Origin: a virus | Virus record (IMG/VR): IMGVR_UViG_3300042691_022332 | Location: 1 to 62,142 of that record | DNA length: 62,142 nt | Direction: 5' to 3' (one strand) | Part shown: one piece after another, positions 33,390 to 41,994 of the stretch | How positions within the stretch are numbered: the first letter of the stretch is position 1 | Layout: each line of letters opens with the position of its first letter | The notes under the pieces: generated by a model | Seen by the model: only the letters and a program-made list of their open reading frames with translations | The model's database searches: none | What the model was told of the DNA's origin: nothing | Position numbers and translations under genes: made by a program

Positions 33390-34471
33390 CATGGTGTTCG
33401 TGGCCTTTTAGAACTATAATGATACAAGCAGATCAAACGTATAAGGTCTGTTGTAATGGTACTGAATTTTCTAATCTAACCACACATACTGCTACTGCAA
33501 ATGAAGCATTCTATAGTAGTGAATTTGAAAATATTAGAACAAATTTAAAAAATGGCATTAAAGACCCCCATTGTGATAAATGTTGGAAATTAGAGGAAAG
33601 CGGTGCAGAAAGTTTACGTCTGCAAAATATATCAACAAGCGATTACAATACTGAAGAAATAACAACGTCTCCAAGAATAGAAGAAATATTTGTTGGACTT
33701 GGAAATACATGCAATCTTAAATGCAGGACATGCGGCCCTGGAGAAAGTAGTATGTGGGTTAACGAAATAGAAAAATCTGACGGAATTAAAAACCCTATAT
33801 ATTTAGAGCCAGATACTAGCAACTTTTTTAAAAGTTTTAAGCAAGATGTAATGCCACATTTAAAAGAAATACATTTTACTGGAGGCGAACCGACTTTATT
33901 AAAAAGTACAAATAAAATTTTAGAACTATTAGATCCGACCGTGCAGGTCAGCATGAACACCAACTGTACAATGAAGTTACCAGATAGTTTAAATAAATTT
34001 AACGAAGTAGAAATTTTTGCAAGTATTGACGCAACAGGTGATAGATTTAATTACATACGTCACCCGGGTAATTGGGATGAAGTATATGCCAATTTAAAAG
34101 TAATGACTTCTAATTTTAATGTGATTATTGCCTGCACCATCAGTGTCTATAATGTATTTTATATTGACGAAATTGAAGAACTAGCAACTGAGTTAGGCAT
34201 ACCATTTTATGCTCATATCTTATATGATCCTAATCATCTGTCAGTGCATGTTATACCAACAGAAGTTCGACAAGAAATTATTAAAAAATTAAGTATTAAT
34301 TCTAGTATACAAAAAGACAAAGTTATTGCACATCTAAATGAACAAACGTATCTTGATTGGAATACCTTTGTTTTGGAAGTAAATAAACGAGATCAAATTA
34401 GAGGTGAAGATTTTAAAACTACTTTTCCTGAATTCTACGATCTATTAGTAAAGTATGGTAAAACAATTTAA
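33386..34471 (+). CDS. Twitch-domain radical SAM protein (N-terminal twitch)
   Basis: A 361-residue protein with N-terminal cluster cysteines Cys4 (MTWCSWPF), Cys22-Cys23 (KVCCNG), Cys63 and Cys66 (CDKC), then Cys109, Cys113 and Cys116 (CNLKCRTC) and HFTGGEPTL. It has the same layout as 23858, 26156 and 51700 but belongs to a different neighbourhood, followed by a glycosyltransferase-like gene (17-base overlap) and preceded by another (ATGA). Substrate unknown. Confidence 0.87.
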   Translation: MTWCSWPFRTIMIQADQTYKVCCNGTEFSNLTTHTATANEAFYSSEFENIRTNLKNGIKDPHCDKCWKLEESGAESLRLQNISTSDYNTEEITTSPRIEEIFVGLGNTCNLKCRTCGPGESSMWVNEIEKSDGIKNPIYLEPDTSNFFKSFKQDVMPHLKEIHFTGGEPTLLKSTNKILELLDPTVQVSMNTNCTMKLPDSLNKFNEVEIFASIDATGDRFNYIRHPGNWDEVYANLKVMTSNFNVIIACTISVYNVFYIDEIEELATELGIPFYAHILYDPNHLSVHVIPTEVRQEIIKKLSINSSIQKDKVIAHLNEQTYLDWNTFVLEVNKRDQIRGEDFKTTFPEFYDLLVKYGKTI

Positions 34472-35795
34472 CGAACGAGACGAAACTTATTTTTGTGTAG
34501 TATATGAAAATTTATACCCAAGAATTCGCGGAACACGAAATTTACTATTAGAAGATGGTACAGTATTCAACGAACGAGATATTACAGAGTCGTATTCCTT
34601 TCTCGATTACTATAACGATTATTACAGAGATACCATCCTAGATAAAGAAACAAGCCCGCATTTGCTATACACTGGCATGGGCTCTATTAAACAATTTGAA
34701 ACATTACAGTATAGCAACGATACAGTTGATTACCTAAACAAAATAGGTTTAAAAATTTATCTATATGAAACTACTGTAGTTGATCTACGACCTGCAAAAA
34801 AATTCTATGTAAGCCAGAACAAGGAATACAGTGCAGATTATCTACAGTTTAGATTTGAGTCTGATAAAGACTTTTATGTAACTGAATTTGAAAGTATAGA
34901 ACAGTTTGTAACACACAACAAATTAACCAATGTCACTGTATATACCTGTGAGGGCAATACTTCTAGTGTTGCCAATCAATATAGTTTCGACATTAACAGC
35001 AAAGAAATATTTTTAGTATCACTGTTAAACGAAACTGATAAGGATATCAACGGATACGAAATCAGTAGTAAATTAGTTGAAAGTTTTGATTCTAATATTA
35101 TCACACACAAGTTCTGGTTAGGCAATTGGAGATATGATGTACACAGACATGTACTATGTGCATACATGGCTGACAAGTCTGTAAAGATGTCTTGGTATTA
35201 TAATTCAACATTCGATGATGTTAAACAGTTTTTTTGGTTTGACATACATGCATGGCAACAAACAAATCATGACATGTATGTCAAACTAATCAACGGAGTT
35301 AATTTACTTAACGATAAAACCCCATGGGTACTAGATATTACAGCGCCAGCAATACCTGTAGCATTGGATCAAATGTGGACAATACCAACAGAAGAATTTT
35401 ATTGTCCTAGCAGTTCTTCTACCCCATACGACAGTTACATTAACAGTTTCTGTGCCATAGTAACTGAAAGTAACTTTGCACATCCTTTTCCTATGTTTAG
35501 TGAAAAAACTATCAATGCAATGAAAGCAGGCCGACCATTTATTATTGCCAGTAGTGCAGGCACATTAGCATACTTACGTCAACATGGATTTAAAACATTT
35601 GGTGAATTTTGGGATGAAAGTTATGACGAAGAACCTAATCACGAATTACGTTTACAAAAGATATTGAAGTTAATTGACTATATTGATAGTATGAGCATAG
35701 ACGAACTTAAGACGCTATACTCAAAAATAAAGCCAACGGTTGAATATAACTTCCGTTGGCTTAAAGAGATACGAGATAAAGACTTGAGTTTTTAA
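34455..35795 (+). CDS. Large glycosyltransferase-like protein (paralog 2)
   Basis: A 446-residue paralog of the protein at 32070. It has [50 protein letters not shown] and a shared C-terminal KLIDYIDSM helix. Its N-terminal portion is much less conserved, suggesting different acceptor specificity. The 3' end holds an inverted repeat that acts on the opposite strand as a terminator, and its TAA overlaps the ThyA stop codon across strands. Confidence 0.6.
   Translation: MVKQFNERDETYFCVVYENLYPRIRGTRNLLLEDGTVFNERDITESYSFLDYYNDYYRDTILDKETSPHLLYTGMGSIKQFETLQYSNDTVDYLNKIGLKIYLYETTVVDLRPAKKFYVSQNKEYSADYLQFRFESDKDFYVTEFESIEQFVTHNKLTNVTVYTCEGNTSSVANQYSFDINSKEIFLVSLLNETDKDINGYEISSKLVESFDSNIITHKFWLGNWRYDVHRHVLCAYMADKSVKMSWYYNSTFDDVKQFFWFDIHAWQQTNHDMYVKLINGVNLLNDKTPWVLDITAPAIPVALDQMWTIPTEEFYCPSSSSTPYDSYINSFCAIVTESNFAHPFPMFSEKTINAMKAGRPFIIASSAGTLAYLRQHGFKTFGEFWDESYDEEPNHELRLQKILKLIDYIDSMSIDELKTLYSKIKPTVEYNFRWLKEIRDKDLSF
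35720..35762 (-). terminator. Intrinsic terminator of the thyA operon, inside the opposing gene
   Basis: AAGCCAACGG (35730-35739) and CCGTTGGCTT (35753-35762) form a perfect 10-bp stem with a 13-base loop. Read on the minus strand the stem is followed by TATTTTTGAG, a U-rich tail. It lies about 30 bases beyond the thyA stop and within the last 80 bases of the plus-strand glycosyltransferase gene. On the plus strand no T-run follows, so it should stop only minus-strand transcripts. Confidence 0.8.
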
Positions 35796-36619
35796 ACTGC
35801 CATCTCTGCTTTGATTGCAGGATGTGGGTCGTATTTTTCTAATACAAAATCTTCTAAAACATACTCGTTCCACTTCTTGTTTACTGTCATAAACAATGTA
35901 GGAAGTGCTCGTTCTTCTCTAGCAAGTTGTTCTTTGACAGCATCAACGTGATTAGTGTATATATGGCAGTCTCCACCGGTCCAAACAAAGTCTCCCACCT
36001 TTAAACCGCACTCGCGAGCAATTATGTGTGTAAGCAATGAATAACTGGCAATGTTAAAAGGCACACCTAAAAACATATCGCAACTACGTTGATATAACTG
36101 ACAACTTAGATAACCATCTGTTACATCAAACTGACTTAGTACATGACATGGTGGCAAAGCCATGTCGTTGAGTTCCGCAGGATTCCATGCAGTTAAGATA
36201 TGTCTGCGTCCACTTGGATCTCGTTTAATGCCATCGATTAATTGTTGTATTTGATCAACACCAAAGAAGTCTCTCCATTGTACACCATAAACCCGACCTA
36301 AGTCGCCTTCATACTGTGCTTTGGGTAACCAATAGTCTGCCTTGGCATTAGCAGTCCAAATAGTTGTTTTAGATAAATCTCGTGTGCCGTATAGTATTTC
36401 TGCAAGACGTCTTTCGTCACCGCTGCCTTCTAAGAACCATAATAGTTCAGAAACAACGGCTTTCCATGCTAACTTTTTAGTAGTGATAGCAGGAAAGCCG
36501 GTTCTCAGATCGAAGCGCATTTGATGGCCAAATACGCTTATGGTGCCTATACCAGTTCGATCAGTCTTCTGTTTTCCGTTTTCTAGTATGTGTTCTAGTG
36601 CTTGATGATATTGTTTCAT
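35792..36619 (-). CDS. thyA: Thymidylate synthase
   Basis: A 275-residue ThyA that methylates dUMP with methylene-tetrahydrofolate. [11 protein letters not shown] at the N-terminus, the catalytic Cys158 in [30 protein letters not shown] and [10 protein letters not shown] are all present; length is close to the bacterial enzyme. It is the last gene of a minus-strand operon and overlaps the DHFR gene by 59 bases in another frame, as frd and td are linked in T4. It supplies dTMP for phage replication. Confidence 0.97.
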   Translation of the reverse strand: MKQYHQALEHILENGKQKTDRTGIGTISVFGHQMRFDLRTGFPAITTKKLAWKAVVSELLWFLEGSGDERRLAEILYGTRDLSKTTIWTANAKADYWLPKAQYEGDLGRVYGVQWRDFFGVDQIQQLIDGIKRDPSGRRHILTAWNPAELNDMALPPCHVLSQFDVTDGYLSCQLYQRSCDMFLGVPFNIASYSLLTHIIARECGLKVGDFVWTGGDCHIYTNHVDAVKEQLAREERALPTLFMTVNKKWNEYVLEDFVLEKYDPHPAIKAEMAV

Positions 36620-37094
36620 TATTATATTCCTCTACGATACACGAACCAAGATTTATAGTGTTTACTAAAGTCATACCTTGTAAAAACTCGTCTACATTGA
36701 TATATGTGTCGTGAATAAATTCGCCTTTGATTCTTGTAACAAACACTTTTTCTAAAACAGGTTTGCTTTGTAGTAGTAAATTTGGACCACCAATAACAAA
36801 TATTTTTTTCTTTTTATGATGATGTTTCAAAGCCTTGAGTGCTTCGCATACATCTCCTCTTACTTGTTCTACAGTTTCAGAGTCAAAAAAATTGTTAGTG
36901 AATATTACATTGAATCTTCCAGGCAATGGTTTTGGCATATCGGGGCTATCCCAAGTTTTACGTCCCATGACTACAATTTCGTTCTGTGTCTGGGTCTTAA
37001 ACCATGTCATATCATCTTTATTATGAGGCCAAGATAACTGTCCCTTGAACCCCATTCCACCGATATTGTCTACTGCAAACAATGCTGTTATCAT
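36561..37094 (-). CDS. folA: Dihydrofolate reductase
   Basis: A 177-residue [26 protein letters not shown] (interrupted here for length) is the N-terminal strand and Met20-type loop, DDMTWFK supplies the acidic substrate contact, [10 protein letters not shown] is the NADPH-binding segment, and IFVIGGPNL carries the GG motif. It regenerates tetrahydrofolate consumed by ThyA. About 20 C-terminal residues, rich in Thr, Arg and Lys, extend beyond the usual fold and exist because the gene runs into thyA. Confidence 0.93.
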   Translation of the reverse strand: MITALFAVDNIGGMGFKGQLSWPHNKDDMTWFKTQTQNEIVVMGRKTWDSPDMPKPLPGRFNVIFTNNFFDSETVEQVRGDVCEALKALKHHHKKKKIFVIGGPNLLLQSKPVLEKVFVTRIKGEFIHDTYINVDEFLQGMTLVNTINLGSCIVEEYNNETISSSTRTHTRKRKTED

Positions 37095-37420
37095 TCGTTT
37101 TTCTTAGGTCGTTTTTTTTTAAGAAAGCGAGTTGTTTCTTTAATAACATCCTTCTTAACCTTTTCAACATCTAATCGAAAATCGATATGTTCGATTTCGT
37201 CTTCGTAGTTTGATAAAAGTTCTCTTAAATGTTCTTCAAGATTATCTGCGCCATGTGCCCGCGCCTGTCCAGCAATATTAACATCCCATATTTTTCCACC
37301 TTTAAAGATGATTCTTAATGAATGCAAATATGCTAACGGCACTGCCTCAACATTGATTTCTCCAAAGACTTCAGGCCACTGGTCTATGACATCTTTGGGA
37401 AAAGGTTTTCCTTTAGTCAC
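37091..37420 (-). CDS. Conserved T4-like phage hypothetical protein
   Basis: A 109-residue protein starting TKGKPFPKDVIDQWPEVFGE, with LHSLRIIFKGGKIWDV, a charged middle and a very basic C-terminus ([11 protein letters not shown]). The pattern is familiar from marine T4-like phages, always unnamed. The four-base overlap with DHFR and position in a nucleotide-metabolism operon are the only context. The basic tail could bind nucleic acid; that is speculation. Confidence 0.7.
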   Translation of the reverse strand: MTKGKPFPKDVIDQWPEVFGEINVEAVPLAYLHSLRIIFKGGKIWDVNIAGQARAHGADNLEEHLRELLSNYEDEIEHIDFRLDVEKVKKDVIKETTRFLKKKRPKKNE

Positions 37421-38034
37421 TCTTCTTTAACAGTTGCCTTCTTTTTAGAAGGTGCAAGTTCTTCTGCTTGAGCACGTAGTTTAGCGGCTTCTTTATACAT
37501 AGCGTCTGCTTGGCTACGAAGTTGTCTTGCAATGTCGGCATCGCTAAGAGGTTCTTTTGATTCAGCCACAGGCGCTTTAACTTCAAAGGGCTCTGCTTTA
37601 CCAGCAGGAACTTCGTTGACAGTGCCAACAGTCTTACTTTCAAAACTGTTACCTAGTGCAAGATCGTTTACACTGATGCCTTTTTGTTCTGCAATTATCT
37701 GATTAAGTTGTGCCAAGTCAATCGATGCTTGAATATTAGGAATCATTTCAACTTCGGAAGTTTTGACCTTTGTTAATTTGCCAGCGAAGTGCAAATGGTT
37801 AAGCATGACTCTACCATCTGGAAAATGTGACCTGCCCAGAACTTCTGCAAATTCGTAGGCGCTTTGTCCTGCATTTCCTTCAACTAACTTGATTAATGAA
37901 TCGTGTTGTTCAGGAGTTAGGCTTTCTGTAAAAATTACAAGTGCAGAGTCGCTTTCTCCAGGTAGTGTTCTATATGCGACCACTACCTTTCTACCGGTAG
38001 ATTTCATTCTACCAATATGCTTAATATCAGCCAT
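37417..38034 (-). CDS. Conserved T4-like phage hypothetical protein
   Basis: A 205-residue protein: MADIKHIGRMKSTGRKVVVAYRTLPGE, then ALVIFTESLTPEQHDSLIKLVE and GRVMLNHLHFAGKLTKV, ending in an Ala-, Glu- and Lys-rich coiled-coil-like segment (about residues 160-205). It looks like a small conserved protein common in marine T4-like phages, possibly virion- or replication-associated. No function assigned. It overlaps the next gene by four bases. Confidence 0.7.
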   Translation of the reverse strand: MADIKHIGRMKSTGRKVVVAYRTLPGESDSALVIFTESLTPEQHDSLIKLVEGNAGQSAYEFAEVLGRSHFPDGRVMLNHLHFAGKLTKVKTSEVEMIPNIQASIDLAQLNQIIAEQKGISVNDLALGNSFESKTVGTVNEVPAGKAEPFEVKAPVAESKEPLSDADIARQLRSQADAMYKEAAKLRAQAEELAPSKKKATVKEE

Positions 38035-38269
38035 TTGTCTTACTCCCTTGTTTACTTACAGCATCCAAGAATCCTGAAAGTTTGTTATATACTGTACCGA
38101 CTGCCTGCATTTCGGCTGGCTTAAATGCACCACGTTGTGCCGCAACATCGATAATGTTTTTAATAGCACTCAGATCTTGTACAGTTAGATCATAATTTTG
38201 TTCAGTTGCTTGTGCTTCTTGAGCGGGTACTTCTGTTGCTGATGTTTCTACGTTTTGGTCTTCGGCCAT
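38027..38269 (-). CDS. Small conserved T4-like phage protein
   Basis: I start at ATG 38269, which has GGAG at proper spacing; an upstream in-frame codon at 38299 would add ten residues with no ribosome site. The 80-residue protein has an acidic Ala-rich N-terminus followed by a compact conserved part (LTVQDLSAIKNIIDVAAQRGAF and VGTVYNKLSGFLDAV). I recall this type in cyanophage genomes as a hypothetical. Function unknown. Confidence 0.68.
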   Translation of the reverse strand: MAEDQNVETSATEVPAQEAQATEQNYDLTVQDLSAIKNIIDVAAQRGAFKPAEMQAVGTVYNKLSGFLDAVSKQGSKTNG

Positions 38270-38311
38270 AATATTACTCCTTCTGATGTATAGGCACAAC
38301 TATATATCAGA

Positions 38312-38596
38312 CTAAACCGAAGAGTATTTTAAATGTGGACAAGCAATTAGGAAGAAACTGGCTTCTTTAGGCTCTTCAAAGCCAATTCTAAGTTTAGAAA
38401 TAAACTGATTGTTTTCTAAGACTAGGCTTTCACCAATATAGAATCGATTTTTAAGATTTAAGTTAATCCACTCGTGTATATGCTTTTGGGTATTGTATTT
38501 CAAATCTAAATAAAGATAATGAAAATGTACCGGCGGGTCTCTCAATTCCCTACAATCCAAAACATTGAGTGGATTAACTTTATCTGCTAAACTCAT
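38312..38596 (-). CDS. Conserved T4-like phage hypothetical protein
   Basis: A 94-residue protein (MSLADKVNPLNVLDCRELRDPP at the start, FYIGESLVLENN and EASFFLIACPHLKY at the end). It is typical of the small conserved proteins beside the VWA/MoxR genes in marine T4-like phages. It overlaps the VWA gene by four bases. No catalytic motif visible. Confidence 0.65.
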   Translation of the reverse strand: MSLADKVNPLNVLDCRELRDPPVHFHYLYLDLKYNTQKHIHEWINLNLKNRFYIGESLVLENNQFISKLRIGFEEPKEASFFLIACPHLKYSSV

Positions 38597-39768
38597 TTTT
38601 GACTAGGTGGTTCGTAGTAAGCGTGAGTTCCAAACGGAGGAACAATAGTATCGTTACCGTGGATGATAAAGATAGTATCGCAATAATCTTCGTCACCCCA
38701 ACTGTCCCAAGGATATCCGTCTGTAAACATGATAAACTTCTTAGGGTTAATATCATGCTCTTTCATGTAATCCCAGTTACAGGTAAAGTCAGTACCACCA
38801 CCGCCCATAATTTCGTATTCAGAAATCTCTTCTGCGGTGTAACTATTAAAATCTTGCTCGTTATACACGCGAGTATCAAAACACCAAATCTTAATGTTAA
38901 AGTCTTTGAACTCTTCCATAATGCCTTTGACTTCACCAAGGAAGTCTGCACCCATTGCATCAGTAATACTACCTGACATGTCCAAAGACACACAGATATC
39001 AATACTAGTATCAAAGTTACAGCCTGGCAAAATTGCACCGGTCATTTGACCTTTGCGACTAGGACGTGAGAATGAAAAATCATTTTTAACAGTACTTTGA
39101 ATTTGTTGACGCAACAGTTCGCGCCAATTCATTTTAGGCTCTGTCATTTCTTTGATCATACGACCAATTTCTCCAGGCACGTTGCCAGCACCTGCGGCTT
39201 GTGCGGCCTGAATCATTGCTTCTTTGATCTCGTCGCGAATCTTTTTCAATTCTTCTTGACTGTGCTTTGGCTGTCCATCTTTACCGTCACCTTCGCCGTC
39301 CAAATGTTGATCTAACATTTCACCCAACTGTTTAAGTTGTTCTTCGTCATACTTGTTGAAGATTTCGTCGTATACTTGTTCAGCACTCCAGCCGTCATAC
39401 TTGCGATCATGGAAGAATTTAACAGGAGGATCGTCACCGATACGTTCGCGCTTTAGCAAACCGTTAACACAATAGTCAGCGGCAATATTCCAAATTTGAC
39501 GATCACGTCCTTCCACACGCAACATGTGATCAAAGACGCAGTGCAAAATTTCGTGAGCAACAACAAACTCTACTTGACGTGGAGTCATCTTTTCAAAGAA
39601 CTCGCGATTGTAATAAAAGTTACGGAAGTCAGTAGCGGCAGTGGGCAACCAATCACTAGCATCAACTAGTTTCATACGGGTAGCCATATTACCAAAAAAT
39701 GGATGACGTAGCAGTAAGCCTACTCGGGCTACAACAATTTTATCGACGATGGGATCTAGATAACTCAT
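38593..39768 (-). CDS. VWA-domain metallopeptidase-like protein (DUF2201 type)
   Basis: A 391-residue protein with two parts. Residues about 1-130 contain VVAHEILHCVFDHM, a HExxH Zn motif (His72, Glu73, His76). The C-terminal part is a VWA-like domain with the MIDAS DxSxS in VSLDMSGSI, a Thr in GGGGTDFT and an Asp in MFTDGYP. An acidic Glu/Gln-rich linker lies between. Such proteins pair with MoxR AAA ATPases, here the gene just upstream at 39860. The pair is thought to work as a chaperone or remodelling machine. It has its own promoter. Confidence 0.88.
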   Translation of the reverse strand: MSYLDPIVDKIVVARVGLLLRHPFFGNMATRMKLVDASDWLPTAATDFRNFYYNREFFEKMTPRQVEFVVAHEILHCVFDHMLRVEGRDRQIWNIAADYCVNGLLKRERIGDDPPVKFFHDRKYDGWSAEQVYDEIFNKYDEEQLKQLGEMLDQHLDGEGDGKDGQPKHSQEELKKIRDEIKEAMIQAAQAAGAGNVPGEIGRMIKEMTEPKMNWRELLRQQIQSTVKNDFSFSRPSRKGQMTGAILPGCNFDTSIDICVSLDMSGSITDAMGADFLGEVKGIMEEFKDFNIKIWCFDTRVYNEQDFNSYTAEEISEYEIMGGGGTDFTCNWDYMKEHDINPKKFIMFTDGYPWDSWGDEDYCDTIFIIHGNDTIVPPFGTHAYYEPPSQK

Positions 39769-39793
39769 AAATGCTCCTGTTTACAATGTATAT

Positions 39794-39822
39794 ATTATAC
39801 TGTCTTTTGACTACTTAGTCAA
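39794..39822 (-). promoter_or_regulatory. Sigma70-type promoter for the VWA to ThyA operon
   Basis: On the minus strand TTGACT (39822-39817), a 17-base spacer and TATAAT (39799-39794). The predicted start is near 39787, leaving a leader of about 19 bases with CAGGAG before the ATG at 39768. The -35 box begins one base beyond the T-run of the terminator at 39824-39845, so terminator and promoter abut. Confidence 0.85.
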
Positions 39823-39823
39823 G

Positions 39824-39845
39824 AAAAAAGGTGCATTTCTGCACC
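39824..39845 (-). terminator. Intrinsic terminator of the MoxR gene
   Basis: GGTGCA (39830-39835), TTTC loop and TGCACC (39840-39845). On the minus strand the hairpin is preceded by GAAAG and followed by TTTTTTC, a classic intrinsic terminator 15 bases past the MoxR stop. On the plus strand it is also followed by a T-rich run (CTTTCTTTTTT), so it could work in both directions. Confidence 0.85.
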
Positions 39846-39859
39846 CTTTCTTTTTTGGA

Positions 39860-40960
39860 TTAACGACCTTTGTCTTGTGCGGCCGCAATGTACTTGCCGT
39901 ACTTGTCGTGGAACTCGTCAAAGCAGTCGATCTCGTCTGGATCCAACGGCAGTTGATATTGGGTAAGAGCAACTTTGGTACCCATAACCACCAACTCAGT
40001 TTCAAAATTATCCATCATGAAACGGAAGAAATGGTTGACCATATCGTTGAACTTTTTATCGTTCTTATCAGCCGCATCTTTCAATTCATAGCACAAGGAT
40101 ACAGTCAAAGAGTACATGGCCGAAATCTCTTTCGAATCCATTTTCTTAACCTTGCCTGCCAAAATATCTTCAGGCTTAGGCATCTTACTTGAAATCTTGC
40201 GATGAGCCATGAACTTGATAGCCAACCCTTCGCCAACAGCACCGCTGACAAGATCCATCATTGTGGTATCGTCAGTGTCGTCTTCTTCCAACAACTCGCT
40301 GACAAAACTCCAACTACGGGGAGTAGCAAAACTACGGCTTGCTGACTTTGGATCAAAGTCGTACAAGTCTTTCTTAGCGAAAGTGCAGTAACCCACTACG
40401 TCTTTGTGAATACGGTTGTTAGTAGCCCACTGACTCCAGTCGTCAAAATCTACACGCATTTCCAAATGTAGGAAACGGTTAGCCAACGGAGCAGGCATAC
40501 GATAAGTAACACCCTTATCTGCTTCACGGTTACCAGCGGCAACGATTAGAACGTTGTCTGGCAGTTTGTATTGACCGACACGGCGATTCAAAATCAACTG
40601 ATAGGCCGCCGCTTGTACGCTAGGAGCCGCACTGTTCATTTCATCAAGGAACAAAATTACATGCGGATGTTTACTAGCCAATTCTTGGTCAGGCAGTTCG
40701 CTCGGACTACCCCAAACCATTTTACCTTGATTAGGATCAAAATATGGAATACCTTTGATGTCTGTAGGTTCCCACAAACTCAAACGGATATCAATTACGT
40801 GGGCAGACATCTCTCCACCAATTTGGTGAATGATATCAGACTTACCAATTCCTGGAGGACCCCACAGGAAGATTGGACGCTTCTTTTTGAACGCTTTGCG
40901 GATTGCGTTCTTAGCACCATTTGGGCTAACTTGACGGTTGATGATTTCTACTTTTGCCAT
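39860..40960 (-). CDS. MoxR-family AAA+ ATPase
   Basis: A 366-residue ATPase with Walker A GPPGIGKS at residues 34-41, Walker B VILFLDEMNSA, a sensor AAGNREAD and a downstream PAPLANRF arginine-finger region typical of MoxR proteins. MoxR ATPases work with VWA-domain partners, and such a partner is the next gene. The gene stands alone between a perfect-consensus promoter and a terminator, so its level is set independently of the VWA operon. Confidence 0.93.
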   Translation of the reverse strand: MAKVEIINRQVSPNGAKNAIRKAFKKKRPIFLWGPPGIGKSDIIHQIGGEMSAHVIDIRLSLWEPTDIKGIPYFDPNQGKMVWGSPSELPDQELASKHPHVILFLDEMNSAAPSVQAAAYQLILNRRVGQYKLPDNVLIVAAGNREADKGVTYRMPAPLANRFLHLEMRVDFDDWSQWATNNRIHKDVVGYCTFAKKDLYDFDPKSASRSFATPRSWSFVSELLEEDDTDDTTMMDLVSGAVGEGLAIKFMAHRKISSKMPKPEDILAGKVKKMDSKEISAMYSLTVSLCYELKDAADKNDKKFNDMVNHFFRFMMDNFETELVVMGTKVALTQYQLPLDPDEIDCFDEFHDKYGKYIAAAQDKGR

Positions 40961-41007
40961 TAAATGCTCCTGTTAAGGGTGTGTTAAAACTGTTTCGCAG
41001 TACCACT

Positions 41008-41036
41008 ATTATATGGCAAAACGGCACTAATGTCAA
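41008..41036 (-). promoter_or_regulatory. Perfect-consensus sigma70-type promoter for the MoxR gene
   Basis: On the minus strand TTGACA (41036-41031), a 17-base spacer and TATAAT (41013-41008), an exact consensus match. The predicted start near 41001 gives a leader of about 40 bases, with CAGGAG before the ATG at 40960. It starts seven bases past the stop codon of the gene ending at 41043. Confidence 0.88.
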
Positions 41037-41042
41037 CTACTT

Positions 41043-41435
41043 TTAGGAGATTTGGGCAGACTTTTTTCGAGTCATGGCTTTGTTTAAGCCGTATTGGCGA
41101 ACATCACCTGAAAATAAGTGTAGTTCAAATGCTTTTCGCTCTGCCAAAACCGTAATGGTTTCAGGAGTAAGGAAGTATGGACAGTCAATGAACTTGTCCA
41201 AAAAAAGAATAACTTGAGGTTTTAAATCCAAACTGGCAGGAAACGGTATTTCGTAAACTCTAAGATCCAAGTTTGTCTTTAGAAAATCAAAACCGTCTTC
41301 TGTTAATCGTAAGCCGCCCTCTTCTTTTTTACGATTATTCATAAACCATTTTCTAGAATACGTTAAGATATTTTCTTCAGTCACGGCCAAATTGCCTGCC
41401 TTCAAAAAAATCTTAGTATAGGTTTCCTGATTCAT
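41043..41435 (-). CDS. Conserved T4-like phage hypothetical protein
   Basis: A 130-residue protein: MNQETYTKIFLKAGNLAV, SRKWFMNNRK, GLRLTEDGFDFLKTNLDL, VILFLDKFIDCPYFLTPET, and a basic C-terminus with MTRKKSAQIS. The middle looks like a winged-helix-type helix pattern (GLRLTEDGFDFL). The family is familiar from marine T4-like phages without function. It overlaps the gene upstream by one base. Confidence 0.7.
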   Translation of the reverse strand: MNQETYTKIFLKAGNLAVTEENILTYSRKWFMNNRKKEEGGLRLTEDGFDFLKTNLDLRVYEIPFPASLDLKPQVILFLDKFIDCPYFLTPETITVLAERKAFELHLFSGDVRQYGLNKAMTRKKSAQIS

Positions 41436-41716
41436 TAAATTTCTTCGCCGTGCGTTAACTTAACAACTTTGAAATCTGTTGAATCAAACAATGAGTTTAG
41501 TTTTTTAGCCAAATTAAGTGCATGTCCAGGATTTGAAAAACTAACTTTTTTATATTTGCTTCCAGAATAGCCGCTTAGACTATCTTGACTTTTCAAATTA
41601 AAAGGCTGTCCTTTATAAAAGACAGCCCAAATGGCCTCGGCCTCGAGGATTTGATTACTTTTAAAAGTATTCTTGTTGATGTTTTCTAAAATTATTTTGG
41701 GTCTAGGTCTGCTCAT
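41435..41716 (-). CDS. Small conserved T4-like phage protein
   Basis: I start at ATG 41716 (MSRPRPKIILENINKNTFKS). An in-frame TTG at 41767 would extend into the upstream gene with a weak site. The product is 93 residues, with AIWAVFYKGQPFNLK and a Lys-rich, Ser-rich middle. A 7-bp inverted repeat and an AATAAATA late-like element lie in the 35 bases upstream. Function unknown. Confidence 0.62.
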   Translation of the reverse strand: MSRPRPKIILENINKNTFKSNQILEAEAIWAVFYKGQPFNLKSQDSLSGYSGSKYKKVSFSNPGHALNLAKKLNSLFDSTDFKVVKLTHGEEI

Positions 41717-41719
41717 ATT

Positions 41720-41744
41720 ATGCGTATCCAAATTATGTACGCAT
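41720..41744. repeat. Inverted repeat immediately upstream of a start codon
   Basis: ATGCGTA (41720-41726), an 11-base loop and TACGCAT (41738-41744), ending three bases before the ATG at 41716 on the minus strand. In mRNA it would fold just 5' of the start and could control its access. On the minus strand a TAATAAATA (41754-41746), similar to the T4 late -10, lies right upstream, so it could also be an operator-like site. No T-run, so not a terminator. Confidence 0.5.
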
Positions 41745-41751
41745 ATATTTA

Positions 41752-41994
41752 TTACTTTTCGTCCCAATTTCCCCCGTCCATTTTTACTTGAACTTCTGGC
41801 TCTACACGTTGCACAGACTGTATTAGACCTTCGTAATTTCCTGCTAACCTTGTCATAACTAGGGACAATGTATGACTAAGTGTTTTTGCAGTGGCTATGT
41901 CTAACCGTATTTCCCTTTGATTACCAAGTTCTGCTCCTCGAACTTGATTAATAAAGGTTTGCAATGCTATCGTGTTTATATTATCTTTTTGCAT
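41752..41994 (-). CDS. Small conserved T4-like phage protein
   Basis: An 80-residue protein, MQKDNINTIALQTFINQVRG then ALSLTRLAG-like helices (KTLSHTLSLVMTRLAGNYE) and a C-terminal VQVKMDGGNWDEK. Helical and probably oligomeric by appearance. Overlaps the upstream gene by 14 bases. No family function known to me. Confidence 0.65.
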   Translation of the reverse strand: MQKDNINTIALQTFINQVRGAELGNQREIRLDIATAKTLSHTLSLVMTRLAGNYEGLIQSVQRVEPEVQVKMDGGNWDEK

